From assembly GCA_947683625.1 (NCBI GenBank), contig CANTUR010000657.1, positions 62,001 to 126,000 on the forward strand: 64,000 nucleotides of DNA, written 5' to 3'. The stretch is from Mallotus nudiflorus. Lineage: Eukaryota; Streptophyta; Magnoliopsida; Malpighiales; Euphorbiaceae. The notes under the pieces were generated by a model, which searched no databases, was not told the origin of the DNA, and was given only the letters and a program-made list of their open reading frames with translations. The position numbers and the translations under genes are program-made. Below are positions 33,561 through 44,389 of the stretch, in pieces (within the stretch, counting starts at the first letter, position 1; every line of letters begins with the position of its first letter).

Positions 33561-34330
33561 ATTACAAGAGATAATTTTTTAAAGAATTGAAGTTGATGGA
33601 TGTCCTAGCATGTGGTTCCAATGAGGGAAAGTTATTTTAGAACTCAAGAAAGCAATAGGAGGTTGGTTTTATGGCCACCCATATACATCTTCCTTATTTT
33701 GGCCCTTCAAAAGAATCTTCCTTGTGCTCAGTTCCTTCATAACAAAAGCAGTAGGTAAGAATTCAAGGGAAGCATTATTTGAATTATAGAATTGGTAAAT
33801 GGAAATAAGATTACATTTTATGCTTGGAATATAAAGAACATTGTTTAATTTGAAAAAGTTAAAAAGAGTGTTTAAAGTAGCTTAACCATTATGTATGATT
33901 GGGAGTATAGCCCCATCGCCAATTATCATGTCATTTGCACTAGTGTAGGGATTATATAAAGATAAATTTTCCAAATCAGTGCTGATGTGATGAGATGCAC
34001 CATTATAGAGAAGCCAAGGTCGATTTTTGCTTAAAGTAGTTGCATAATGTGCTTTCGGTTGCCATGGTTGAGTGTTGGTGCTGTTGTTGGGAATGGGCTG
34101 CAGCTTGTAGGAAGGACACCATTTGGCAGTGTGTCCTTGAATTTTGCCAAGTTAACAATAACCTAAGTAAAGGCATTACTAATGAGTAGGATTATTATGT
34201 TGTTTTGGGGCTGAGGTGCGAGTTGAATCTGATAAAGGCTGATTGTTGTGCTAATATGAGTTTGTACAGGTGGAAACATGGGCTGTGAAAGGGAAAATTA
34301 GTTTAGTCTTTGGGGAGTTACAGTAATCAA
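33560..34330 (-). pseudogene. Copia III zinc knuckle, protease and pre-integrase region
   Basis: A degraded zinc knuckle (CNYC, GHTAKWC) lies near 34160-34115. The protease active site is near 34030: WLLYNGASHHIS in place of the family's D-S-G-A, so the catalytic Asp is lost. The pre-integrase block includes VLYIPSIKCNLISI. The rest of gag is absent. Confidence 0.65.
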
Positions 34331-34399
34331 TCATCTAAGTTTCCATCTTTTTTATTATCTTAAATTAACGAGTAGGTAAGAAGTAGGTTGTAGTATTTT

Positions 34400-34620
34400 T
34401 ATGTATCCCACAGGTTCTGACCAAAACCCAATGTTACCCAACACCATCTACCAAACACACAGTCCACCAGGACATGAAAAATAGATTCATCACCATTGGA
34501 GGGAATGAAAAAGGTGGCAGAAAGAGGGAGCATTATTGGGTCAGTACTAGCTTCAATTTCATACAAAACCATAAACTAAGATGAAGTATAGAACTTCATA
34601 TTACTATAGCCAGGAACAGT
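34400..34620 (-). pseudogene. LINE-type zinc-binding RT fragment (zf-RVT-like)
   Basis: A minus-strand reading gives SNGDESIFHVLVDCVFGRWCW, trimmed here to its conserved core of E-S-I-F-H-x-L-x-x-C-x-x-x-x-x-x-W. That is the D-E-S/H-L-x-x-C-x-x-x-x-x-x-W motif of the zinc-binding domain that follows RT in plant L1-like elements. No RT lies beside it. Confidence 0.5.
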
Positions 34621-35576
34621 TCACAACCTGCCATCATTTGCTGGAAAAGTACTTTACCATGTCGTCATAATCGGTGGAGGCATAGAATTTATGGCAGTTG
34701 GTTAATAATTTGGCAAGTCTACCTCCACCTTAATGTTGATGAGCAGCACAGAGAAGATGGAGATCAGCATGAAGGTCAGAGGAGGGAAAAGGGTAAAGCT
34801 GAAGGAGATGGAATTTAGAGAGAGGAGAAGTGGAGAGGGGAATCGGAGGAGAAGCAGATGGGAGAATAATAGAAAAGAGTGGGAGAGCGAGGAAATTAAG
34901 GATTTGTCCTTGTCTGCCACATTGGAAAATTTTTTATGATGAGACAATAATACCCTCTACCATATCAGCTTTATTATCGGTGTCAACAGGGTTTTTAACT
35001 TTTACTAACAGTTTAAAGCTCAGGGTACCATTTTGTTAGGATTAAAATTGCAAGTCAGAAAGTGATTAGGGTCCAAATCACAAGGTGCTTATTTATACTT
35101 TTTCTTAAGATAAATTTGACAATTATTCAATTAATTTACTTACTTATTAAACTTATGTTAAACATTTTCAATGTTAAGATTGTATTTCTCAATTTCGTAA
35201 TTAGTATTCACTATGCATTTTAAATGTGTTGATTAGAAATATGAAGCATCCATAAAATAGATCAATAAATTAATTAATTACTCTAATAATTCAACAAACT
35301 AAATATAGGATAATACGACTATCTGACAATTTAGTAATTCAAGAGTTAAAAAAAAGTTTTAATCCAAGAGATAGGTCATCTAATATAGGAGATCTCAATT
35401 AGCTATACCTAAGTACCATTGTTGTTGAATGTTTAAATTTAATAAATAAAAATGTAATATATAAATGGTGTCATCAGTCTAGATAAAGAGAGAAGGGTCC
35501 CCTTATTCTCCCCCTTATGGTCGAATGGAGAATTAATTAACCACTTTAACTAGGTTAAAAAAATAATAGGCATATA
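34621..35576. other. Intergenic DNA
   Basis: No gene is recognised. A purine-rich plus-strand patch at 34745-34900 makes paired open frames on both strands with Arg/Glu- or Ser/Leu-rich products, read as composition effects. The rest is AT-rich. Confidence 0.4.
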
Positions 35577-35738
35577 TGTGAACTCAATGAGCTTTATGAT
35601 TTGTATACATTAATGATGAATGAAAGATTATAGCATTATATTGTACAACAACTGATAAAGTGGTGATGATAAACTATACATCAGATTATAATGCTATTAG
35701 ATTAAGATAAGCTAGAGATAAAGATAGAATCCTTATCA
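35577..35738 (-). repeat. 3' LTR of the mini-copia element (162 bp)
   Basis: On plus it runs from TGTGAACTCAATGAGC to GAATCCTTATCA. It aligns over its full length with 37079-37240. A GCGAGAGGG purine run on the minus strand adjoins its inner edge. Confidence 0.9.
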
Positions 35739-36189
35739 CCCTCTCGCAAGTTGTACGGAGGATGAAATCACTGACAACTTGTCTCTTAACATTTAAAACT
35801 TCTATTTGAATAATGGTTTGGTCAGAATATCAGCAAGCTGATCCTTAGTTGAGATATAGTGAATAACCAAGTCATGCATGCAGAGCTACCTTATCCCGGA
35901 CATAATGATAATCAAGTTTGAAATGCTTTAAACGAGAGTGGAAAATACGACTAGGTGTGAAATAAGTAGCATTGAGGTTATCACACTATAGAATTGGTGT
36001 AGAGGTTGGAGATGTACCAATTTCTTAAAGCAATAAGGTTAACCAATGAAGTTCATTTACTATTCAGACAAGGCATTGTACTCTATATTTGTTGGCAAAT
36101 GAGCCACCACTTTTTATTTTTGATAGCCCCACATAATTAGATTGCGACCAAAATAAATAATGAAGGCCAATGTTGATTTTATGTCAGTC

Positions 36190-36900
36190 AAGTCTCCACC
36201 CTAATCGGCATCAATATATGTAGAGATTGTGTAATGTGGTAATGATTGTAGGAATAAACCATGAGACATTATGGCCTTTATATATCGCAATATATGTTTT
36301 ATAGCCACCCAATGATTAGTTATGGGTGAATGCATATATTGCAAGACTTTATCTACTACTAAACAAATATCAGGTCTCGTCAAACGGAGATATTATAAAC
36401 CACCAACAATCGATCAATAAAGAGTAGGATTATAAAATTCTTGACCAATGGCAATAATACGAGTCTTTGAGCAGGTTAGTATAGTGATAGAATTGGCAGC
36501 AGCCATATTAGCCTTAGCAAGAAGCTCCTTATTATATTTTGCTTGAGTTAGCAACAAACCATCATTGCACCATGTCGCCTCAATGCTAAGAAAAGTATTT
36601 TAGATCACCCAAGTCTTTTAATGGAAAATTATGTTGTAGCACATGAACCATAGATTCAATAAGCTTGCTATTATTGCCAATAATCAATATATCATTAACA
36701 TACTTCAAAAAAAAAATTTGAATGTTGCCATGATTATAAAAGAACAATAAAGTGTCTATTTTGGAGCCAACAAAACCCAAAGAAAGCAAGTTTATGGAGA
36801 GACATTTAAACCAATGTCTTGGTGCTTGTTTAAGCCCATAAATTGATTTTTGTAATTTACAGACAAAAGAAGGATATAAATGATTAACATACCCTTGGGA
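36190..36900 (-). pseudogene. Mini-copia RT and start of RNase H
   Basis: The frames show SIYGLKQAPRHWF near 36830, then YVNDILIIGNN near 36690, where the catalytic YVDD has its first Asp changed to Asn. After that come HNFPLKDLGDLKYF, MTRPDICLVVDKV, YMHSPITNHWVAIKHILRYI and the entry to RNase H (YIDAD). The remainder down to 35740 is degraded RNase H and tail. Confidence 0.75.
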
Positions 36901-36904
36901 TTGG

Positions 36905-37028
36905 AGTTAAGTTTTATAGGTAATTGATGAGATATGTTAGGTAGGGACTGAACTGAGATTAAAGTGGATGTTAAAGCGTTTGTTGTTAAGGCTAAAGTAG
37001 TTGAGGTGTTTGATGTATTATTAGCCAT
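36905..37028 (-). pseudogene. Mini-copia gag N-terminus
   Basis: The ATG at 37028 lies about 50 bases inside the 5' LTR, the usual copia gag start. The Thr/Ser-rich leader is followed by ISHQLPIKLN, matching the conserved start of the copia gag domain (I-x-x-x-V/L-P-I-K-L). The deletion junction follows directly. Confidence 0.7.
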
Positions 37029-37078
37029 GGTATTAGGAAAAAAAATGGTTGTTAAGCCTTAAAGAGCTCTAATAAAAA

Positions 37079-37240
37079 TGTGAACTTAACAAGCTTTATG
37101 ATTCATATATAATAATGATGAATGAAAGGTTACAACATTATATAGTATAGCAACTGAGAAAGTGGTGATGATAAACTATACAACATATTACAATGCTATT
37201 AGATAAACATAAGCTAGAGATAAAGATAGAATCCTTATTA
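37079..37240 (-). repeat. 5' LTR of the mini-copia element (162 bp)
   Basis: On plus it runs from TGTGAACTTAACAAGC to GAATCCTTATTA. The final CA of its partner is TA here. By eye the two LTRs differ at roughly one base in ten, so insertion is old. Confidence 0.9.
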
Positions 37241-37837
37241 AAATAAATAAGAATCTTTTAAGAATCTTTCATATTGTAAAAAAAATAAAAAGAAAATACT
37301 CTAAATTATATGCTCCTTTTATGGAGAAAAGGATTGCTTCAGCATCTTTAAGCCCAAAAAGCGATATATAAGTATAGATTTAACAATTAAGTAAACATCT
37401 AAATCTAGCATTTTCAACATCTATTAGAACATCAATTAAATTATTTTACTTTAATTTTTTATATATAGAATGCATGCATCTAACAAATTATAAGTATTGT
37501 GCTTTACTATATTAGTACAAGAATTAGTTTAAAGATAGTATTGTTAGAAGTTCAAAATTTATACAAATATAATTAATAAAAATAATAAAATAAAAAAATT
37601 AATTAAAAAACATGAATCTAAATTATTGGAAGTCCAATTGCAACGAAGATATGCCTTTTCTTAAACGAATTCATCAATGTTGTTGCTATATAACAAAAGA
37701 AAACTTTCACTAGATTAGTTAAAGTCTAATGAACTTTAAATACTAGTAGTTTAGAGAAACAAAAAAAAACTTTAAATATTAAGAATTTGAGCTTTTGGTT
37801 TTATAATTATTCAGGGGTACTGGTTATATGTATGTTT
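37241..37837. other. AT-rich intergenic DNA
   Basis: No gene, repeat edge or RNA is recognised. Confidence 0.4.
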
Positions 37838-38028
37838 CATTTAGTCTTTAGTGCTCTTATAAAAGTAACCAACCATTTTATTCATTGTTAAAAGTTCAAC
37901 CACAACTGTTGAGGGCAAAGGCGTAATGCTAAAAAGAAAATCAACAAATTCCTTCTTTGCTTATACTAATAGGACTTTATGTTGTCAACAAGCAGCTTTA
38001 ATTTTACTTGCAAATTAAAGGTTGCCAT
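37838..38028 (-). pseudogene. DUF674 gene relic, N-terminal part
   Basis: It starts ATG at 38028-38026 and reads MATFNLQVKLKLLVDN. After a frame change it gives KKEFVDFLFSITPLPSTVVV, then ELLTMNKMVG and YKS. The order matches residues 1-70 of the intact DUF674 gene at 23278-24108 (LKLKLLI, SKEFVDFL, LPLGT, LLKNNNMVG, YKS). At least one frameshift and a stop are present, and everything after about residue 65 is missing. DUF674 genes are often tandem-duplicated, so this is probably the remains of a neighbouring copy pushed apart by insertions. Confidence 0.75.
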
Positions 38029-39120
38029 AGCTTTTTAGCCACTATTATAGGCACCAAAAAGGTAATTACTTTATTAGGGTATAAATATTTTTATAAGAAA
38101 ACACACATATAACCAACAACATTTGGGATAGTTAATAATGAATACACACACACACACACGTACTACACAGTATCCCATAAGAAAATAAATGAGTATGAGT
38201 TATAATACAAAAGAAAGCATAATAATAAAAAAATAACTAGTTTTTAGAACTCTCTTATAGGATCCTGATCTGACATATAGATGTGGACACTTGAATCCAT
38301 ATATCCTAGGTCTAAGGCTTAATTACTATCAATACTCAACTCATGAGCAAAAAGCTCCAATATAAGTAATAAGGGTGTAATCCAACCTCATCCCAAAAAG
38401 GCAAAAGAAGATGTGTCTAATCCTAACTCAAATCTAGGTCGAAGTGGCCTGCACATCCTTAAAGGTCTGGTAGAAAACTCGGATTGTGGTACAAATATTT
38501 TCTAAACACTCATCCCCAATAACAAACATGTGTACTGAGACTCCTATGAGCTCGACAACCACTTAGAAAACAAACTCTACATCTACAATATGACATATGA
38601 TGTAAACTAACATAGGCCTTTGTTATAGTCACTTTATAAGTCATCGTAGTCCACTTTACTACTTGTTGAATAAAATCTAGCTATTCAAATAAAAATACAC
38701 AAACTATGTTGGAAATATAAAGAAGCGATTGTGAGTAATTTCATAAAAAACATTATGCAATGTCTAACTAAAAATATAAATAAAGAATAAAATAATAAGG
38801 AGCACTTACGAAATAAGGATCAATCCACAATCAGCAGAATAATAATATGGTAACATATGGAGTGCTCAACCAAATAACTTTAGGTACAAAGAATCTTGTT
38901 ATATTAGTGATTAAATTATTTCATTTCAAACTTTCATGTATCTCAGTTCAAGTTAAATATCTTAATTCACAGTTTCTATATTTCCTCTTAATCACATTTC
39001 ATTATATTGTATATATTACATATTTTAGAACACTAAAGGATTGGATTATATGTTTAAAAGAGTATAAATATATGGTTTGTCATAAGTCATAATCACATCA
39101 CCACTATATCACTATATAAT
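38029..39120. other. Intergenic DNA
   Basis: No gene is recognised. It has a short (AC)n run near 38144-38159. Confidence 0.4.
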
Positions 39121-39298
39121 CTGAAACAATTGTTGTTTTGTATTGATTGAATAATCAGATGTATATAGGTATATTGATGTACGAATATCAAGTGCAAGTT
39201 ACAAGAGTTTGAGAAGAACTCAACTACAAAAGAATAATCAACACTAACAACCTGATGAGCATTAGTAATCTGAATGTAATTACTTGATTGGCTTATCA
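39121..39298 (-). repeat. Probable 3' LTR of copia V
   Basis: On minus it starts TGATAAGCCAATC at 39298, directly after a GTGGGAGG purine run and the end of pol. The left edge is a guess based on the 160-195-bp size of related LTRs here; no second copy is available. Confidence 0.4.
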
Positions 39299-39315
39299 CC
39301 TCCCACAAATTAAGC

Positions 39316-40152
39316 CTAGGAAGGTGCAAGGGTCAACTTGGATTGGAGCTTATGGAACTTAGACTTTGGAAATGGCTTGGTAAAATTATTTGCTACTTGT
39401 AAATCAATTGGTAAATTATAAACAATGAGCTCCTTAGCTATAACCTTATCATGGACATAATAAAAGTCAATTTCCAAGTGTTTGGACCTAGAGTGGAAGA
39501 TTGGCACCATCGTTAAGTACTTAGCACTGAGGTTGTCTATCCATATAGTAGGACTCATTGGCATGGAAATCCATTCTTGCACAACAAGGACTATAACCAG
39601 TGGACTTCATTAGTGGTATGGGCAATTGCTCGACACTCAGCATCACCAGTGGACCTTACAATGGGGTGTTGCTTTTTAGAGCCCCATGAGATAAGATTAT
39701 TGCCAATAAACAAGCAATACCCTAAAGTGGATTTTTGGTCATTATATGACCCATCCCAGTCCATATCACTGGAGGAAATAATAGTGCAATAAGAAGAAGG
39801 CCGAAGTAGAATACCAAAATGTTGAATGGATTATAAGTACCTCAAAATACATTTTATGATTTTCCAATGCTGCAGAGTAGGTTGATGCATGAATTAAGAC
39901 ACCTTATTGATAAAGGATGCATCAGGGCATGTGAGAGCTAAGTATTAAAGTCCACCTTTAATGCTTTGAAATAATATGGGATCAAGAAATGGTAGAGAGT
40001 CCATAAGTATTATTTTTTGCTAAAAATAGGAAGGCATCCTAATACCATTTGTAGCAGCCATTTAAGCCTTGTGGAGTATATCATGAATATATTGCTTTTA
40101 AGTAATAATCCATCAAATTACCAATGAGCTTCAATACCAAAGAAGTTGAAAT
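39316..40152 (-). pseudogene. Copia V RT/RNase H, interrupted by the Sirevirus
   Basis: Just right of the insertion point the reading is NFFGIEAHW, an RT strand. Next come ALTCPDASFINKVS-like and QHWKIIKCILRYL, then the RNase H entry SDMDWDGSYNDQKST and GNNLISWGSKKQH. The last open frame (39582-39316) has IWIDNLSAKYLTM, HSRSKHLEIDFYYVHD and NNFTKPFPKSKFHKL. Stops are frequent. The 5' part of the element is not visible; it would lie past the far end of the inserted Sirevirus, outside the window. Confidence 0.75.
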
Positions 40153-41357
40153 TGCATTAGGGGGTGAATAAGGCTAATAAGGATTTTATGGAAATTTAAA
40201 ACAAATGTAAGAGATGAACAAGAGTTGAAAAGAATGTTTAGAAGGAAGAATGATGAACACAAGAATTTAAGGAGTTTATATTCTCAATAATCCTACATTT
40301 CCACCTAACTTATTCCCAATTTAGGATTTTGAATCACCATAATCTATTCCCCTAGATTGATTCATATAACTTGAGTTTAAGGCTTAACTTAAACCTTGCA
40401 ACTTAAGTTTTCAAGGTTCACTCAAAAACCGATTTACAAGTGTTTGCAAGGCTAACACTAAAACCAATTTCCCAAGTATTTTAATGGCTAAACACTTAAA
40501 CCAATTTCTCTATAATAGAATCTCACTTCCCATTTTCTATTCCTAAAAAATAGAAGAATAAGAATATTTTTTCTAACACTCACCAACTCTTATAAGAGTT
40601 ATACAAAAAAATGATTTTTGAAGAGTTTTTAAGAGCTTAATTGAATGCTTGGAAGTATATATTGAATAAACAAGTTTCTTAACTCAAAATAATCTTTAGA
40701 GATTATTTTTATACTTGAGCAATTCAATTATAGATGTTGGAAGTAATAATTTTATTCCCAACAAAATCAAAGTCCATTTAAATGAAATTTGGACTTTTGA
40801 GCTGCAATTTGTCAAGTCCCGGTTGGGTTTACATTAGCCCTAGTTGGAATGCTTCAAAAATTGTCATTTGTAGCCATTTTATATTTGAATTTCTCTAGTC
40901 CCAGGCATGGTCCCTGTCAGGATGGGGATCGGGATTAGTTCTAACAGAAAATTAAAATTTTATAAAAGAAGGTATTGATCCCAATCCTAACCCTTGGTCC
41001 CGATCAGGACTATCTGGTCCCAGGCATATTCCTATTCAGGGCTAAGGATTAAGAAATACACTGCCTGGAATGCCATTTTAATGAAAATTCAGCTCTTCTA
41101 TCCTGAGCTTGGTCACGTAGGGATTGAACTCGGCATGGGGTCTAATTTTGTTAAAAATGTACAATGTGGTCTTTGTCTTGAGTCCAAGCATGATATGCTT
41201 ATGATGACTTTCCAAAATGATTTTTCTTTAATAATTCATCATTATTTTGACTTCCAAATGATTCCTAACTTATACGCACTTGAGGCAAACACATTAGTTG
41301 CTCAAAATTAAATTTGTTAAGATCAAAACCAAGATTGATAACTTGCTAAGGTCAGCA
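40153..41357 (-). repeat. 3' LTR of Sirevirus-like copia IV (1205 bp)
   Basis: On minus it begins TGCTGACCTTAGC at 41357, directly after the purine tract AAAAAGGAGGAGAT, and ends CACCCCCTAATGCA at 40153. The last edge abuts the RT coding of copia V, so GAAAT at 40148-40152 is the expected left target-site copy. It contains repeated GGTCCC(G/A)-type words near 40900-41040. The other LTR is outside the window. Confidence 0.65.
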
Positions 41358-42433
41358 ATCTCCTCCTTTTTAATTTTAACAAACTTATTTTGAGTTTGAT
41401 AAAAATAACACAAAGTAAAACATGTGTTAAACAATATTGTATGATAATAATGATGATACAAAATAGAATATATATTTTTATTTCTTCCCTTATGAATATG
41501 AACATGATAAGAAATATAAATTTATGGATTATTCCCCTCGACAAAAATGGAAACAAATTAAAAATTATAACATGAGGGATATAAATATATAAAAAAAATA
41601 TGATAACATAATCATTTAAATAAATGCTTAAGTAGTGTAAAGGAAATCATTTCAAACATATTTAAATAAATGAGTAGCACTTAACAATGCATCATAAACA
41701 TAGTACATATGGCATTTATGTTGAAGTTTAACAAACTTAACTAACACATGATCATGTAGAGCTTAGCTAAACAACATATGATCTCTCCTAAAGGAAACGA
41801 AAGATTAAGAGTCAAGATAATAAAAACAAGGATAGACCAAATCTAAAAAAAAAAATTAAGTCCATTTTTCCAAGTATCACATATATATACATATAAATAA
41901 AGTAAGCAAAACAAGGCTTTTTATCATATATGATATATGACAAACTAGCCACACTTACAATGTTACTATGCATGCATAAAAATTATATAAAATAAATTCA
42001 AACCATTTTCTCCCCCTATTTCAAATAATAAAATAGAATAAGATTTGGATTAAAAAATTGATATTAAGAACACACTATCACATAATTATATCACTAAGAT
42101 AAACACATCTTTTTGTAAAAAAAATCTAAAATTTTTCTTCTTTTAAAAAATAAACCAAATACCAAATGATCATGCAAACTCAATTATTTTTCCCCCTTTG
42201 TCAAAAGTAAAAAATAATAAATAATAGAGATATTGACATTTTGAAAAAAAAATAGCATTAATAAAGAAAAGTCTTACAACCCAAAGATAAAATACTGAAA
42301 ATAAACTCAAAATAAACTAGAAATAGACAAACATAAAATGAGCCTAAAAACAAACTAACAAGTAGAGGCTCATATATGAAAAATAAACTAAACAAATACT
42401 AAAAATAAACCAAACAAAGAGTATAAATAAAAT
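41358..42433 (-). other. Sirevirus 3' untranslated region
   Basis: Between the env-like stop and the 3' LTR. AT-rich without coding features, except for the purine tract next to the LTR at 41358-41372. Repeated AAATAAAC(T/C)A-type words occur at 42290-42430. Confidence 0.5.
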
Positions 42434-43696
42434 CTATTCTTGAGGAGGAGGTGGAGGAGGAGGAGGCACGAAGGATGGATAGGTACAAGTATAGCCTTGC
42501 TGCTCATAATATGGTGGATATCATGTTGAAGATGAGCAATGTTGTCATCAATTTAATTAAAACACACATTGAAATTAGATTCAACTTCATCAAAGTGAGA
42601 ATTAAAGTTGGATTCCATCAAAGTCATGTGTTTAAATATTTTACATACCTAAAGAGATTCACCACCTTGTGCTCAAGGACCTTGAGTTGATGTTCCTTCA
42701 CTTCTTATCATTTTTCTTAAGGGAACATCATAAGTTTGAAGTTCTTCTTCTTCCCCAATTTCTTAACCTTCTTATCTTCTAATTCTTGAAACATAGCCTT
42801 AATATTTTCACTTGCTCCAGGGTCATATTTCTAAACCCAAACAATATTAATAGTAGTGAATCACTAGGATTTTTTTATAAAAGTTTCATCAAAGAGCATA
42901 GGTTTGGTAGAGGGTAAAGAATCAAGATTGATATTGTAGAATTTAGCTAACTTTATGACAATTCCACAATATAAATGGCACTAGTGTCACTATGACTAAT
43001 TAGCCAAATTCTCCATTGTAAAAATCTCCCCAAAGTAATCTTTTTATCATGACAAAGACAATAGAGGATGAAAAGATCATCAAGAGAAAGGGTTTCATTG
43101 AAGAGAGCTCTACCATTAATAGATTAAGTAATGAAAAAATGTACATACCAAAGAGCTTTGGATTTAAGATGTTAAGCTTTAGTATGGCCAGTGGAGAATT
43201 GAGGAGCATTAGGAGCCTTGATATCATCCTAAAAGGAGGAGGCAAGCTAATGAGGTTTAATTTGAACATGACCCTTTTAGGAAAAACTAAAAAGAGAATC
43301 AAACTCTTGATGTGTCATGAAGTGATCTCGTTATCCCAACTTGAATCTCATAGAGAAGTAGGGGTTTGCATTGTCATACTTGATGGAACGAAGAGTGTAA
43401 GAACAGAGGAATTCAATAATAAAAGATGGATAATAGGGAAAAGGTTTTAAAGCAAAATTATATATCTCAACTCTTAGAAGAAGGTCCTTGACTTCATCAT
43501 AGCAACTAATTGCCTTGAGAATTAGTTCATCCATGAATCTAGAAAGAATAAAAGCTCTCTTTTGGAATTATGACATTCTCTTTTTGAAATCTTTAGTAGA
43601 ATATGAGAAGGGAGAGTTTGTTCTCTTTGGATTATCCTTCCTTGAAGGATGATCTTGAGATGCATAAGGCACCTTACTTGGTTTCTTAGGAGCCAT
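42434..43696 (-). pseudogene. Sirevirus envelope-like gene
   Basis: The ATG at 43696 reads MAPKKPSKVPYASQDHP; the frame then covers a basic leader and RFMDELILKAISCYDEVKDL. The middle includes FALKPFPYYPSFIIEFL and RALFNETLSLDDLFILYCL with FLQWRIW, matching the plant transposon/env-like domain found after pol in Sireviruses and Athila elements. The C-terminus has a MESNFNSHFDEVESNF coiled segment and ends in a proline run (P8) plus QE before TAG at 42434-42436. Length is about 420 codons. Several stops are present, for example shortly before FQKRAF. The role of this protein in plants is unknown. Plus-strand frames here are shadows. Confidence 0.65.
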
Positions 43697-44389
43697 GACA
43701 AGAAAGGAAAGAAAAACTTAAGAGAATATGTGAAGAAATTATAGAGAAAAGAAATATTATTTGAGTGAAAAATCAAATAAAAATAGGATAGTATTTATAA
43801 GCAACAGATTAGGGTTAGAGAGAGTTCAAAATTTGAATTTGAATTAAAAAAAACCATTTTTAATAGGTTAAGGAGTCAAATTAATGCTCAAAAATCAAAA
43901 TCCTTATCCTGTCATGAGCGACGTCCCGGTTGAGACATGCTTTAATCTCTGTCAAGACATAGTGTACTAAGTTGAGTCCCGATCGATGCCTGGTTAGCAA
44001 CCCAAAGTTGTAAAATCTTTGCAATTAAGTCCAAAATGTTGACAATTAAGTCCTTTTGGTTTAATTGTGCATTTATTATGAATTAATTGAAGATTTTGAG
44101 AAAGATTAAATGAGTATTTGAAATGTACTCATTTAAAGAAAGATATATTTTGTGAAATTTAAAATAATTAATTAAATGAATAAAATTTCAATAATCAAGG
44201 CATTTAATATAATTTAGATAAACAATGTAATTTAGATAAACACCACGTGACTTCACATAAAAAATGAAATTTTAAAAAAATTTTAAAAATAAATCTATGA
44301 ACAAGTATTATATACGAGAAATAAATAGAAAAAAAAACTTAAAAGAATTCACATGAATCCAATCATCAATATAACATTTATGCACAAAA

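Larger units (their letters stand above)
30732..34330 (-). mobile_element. Ty1/copia retrotransposon III, 5'-truncated
   Basis: Order on the minus strand: zinc knuckle and protease, gag-pre-integrase, integrase, RT, RNase H, 3' LTR. This is the copia order, with integrase before RT. No 5' LTR, primer-binding site or gag N-terminus was found past 34330; a LINE-like zinc-binding fragment begins there instead. Stops and frame changes occur throughout. Confidence 0.8.
35577..37240 (-). mobile_element. Internally deleted Ty1/copia element with two LTRs
   Basis: Two 162-bp direct LTRs bracket only 1.34 kb. After the 5' LTR comes a decayed initiator-Met tRNA site (TTTTATTAGAGCTC; the usual form starts TGGTATCAGAGC). 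A gag start, MANNTSNTST, with SLPNISHQLPIKLN follows at 37028-36905. The sequence then jumps straight into mid-RT (YVNHLYPSFVCKLQ near 36870), losing the rest of gag, protease, integrase and early RT. RT and RNase H fragments then run to the 3' LTR. Flanks are ATATA and AAATA, a possible 5-bp TSD with one change. Confidence 0.85.

Noticed and set aside
34702..34947. Paired open frames on both strands
   Set aside because: Purine-rich patch produces Ser/Leu-rich and Arg/Glu-rich shadows without motifs.
43049..43450. 133-codon plus frame
   Set aside because: It lies antisense to the env-like gene; the minus strand has recognisable motifs and the plus reading has none.
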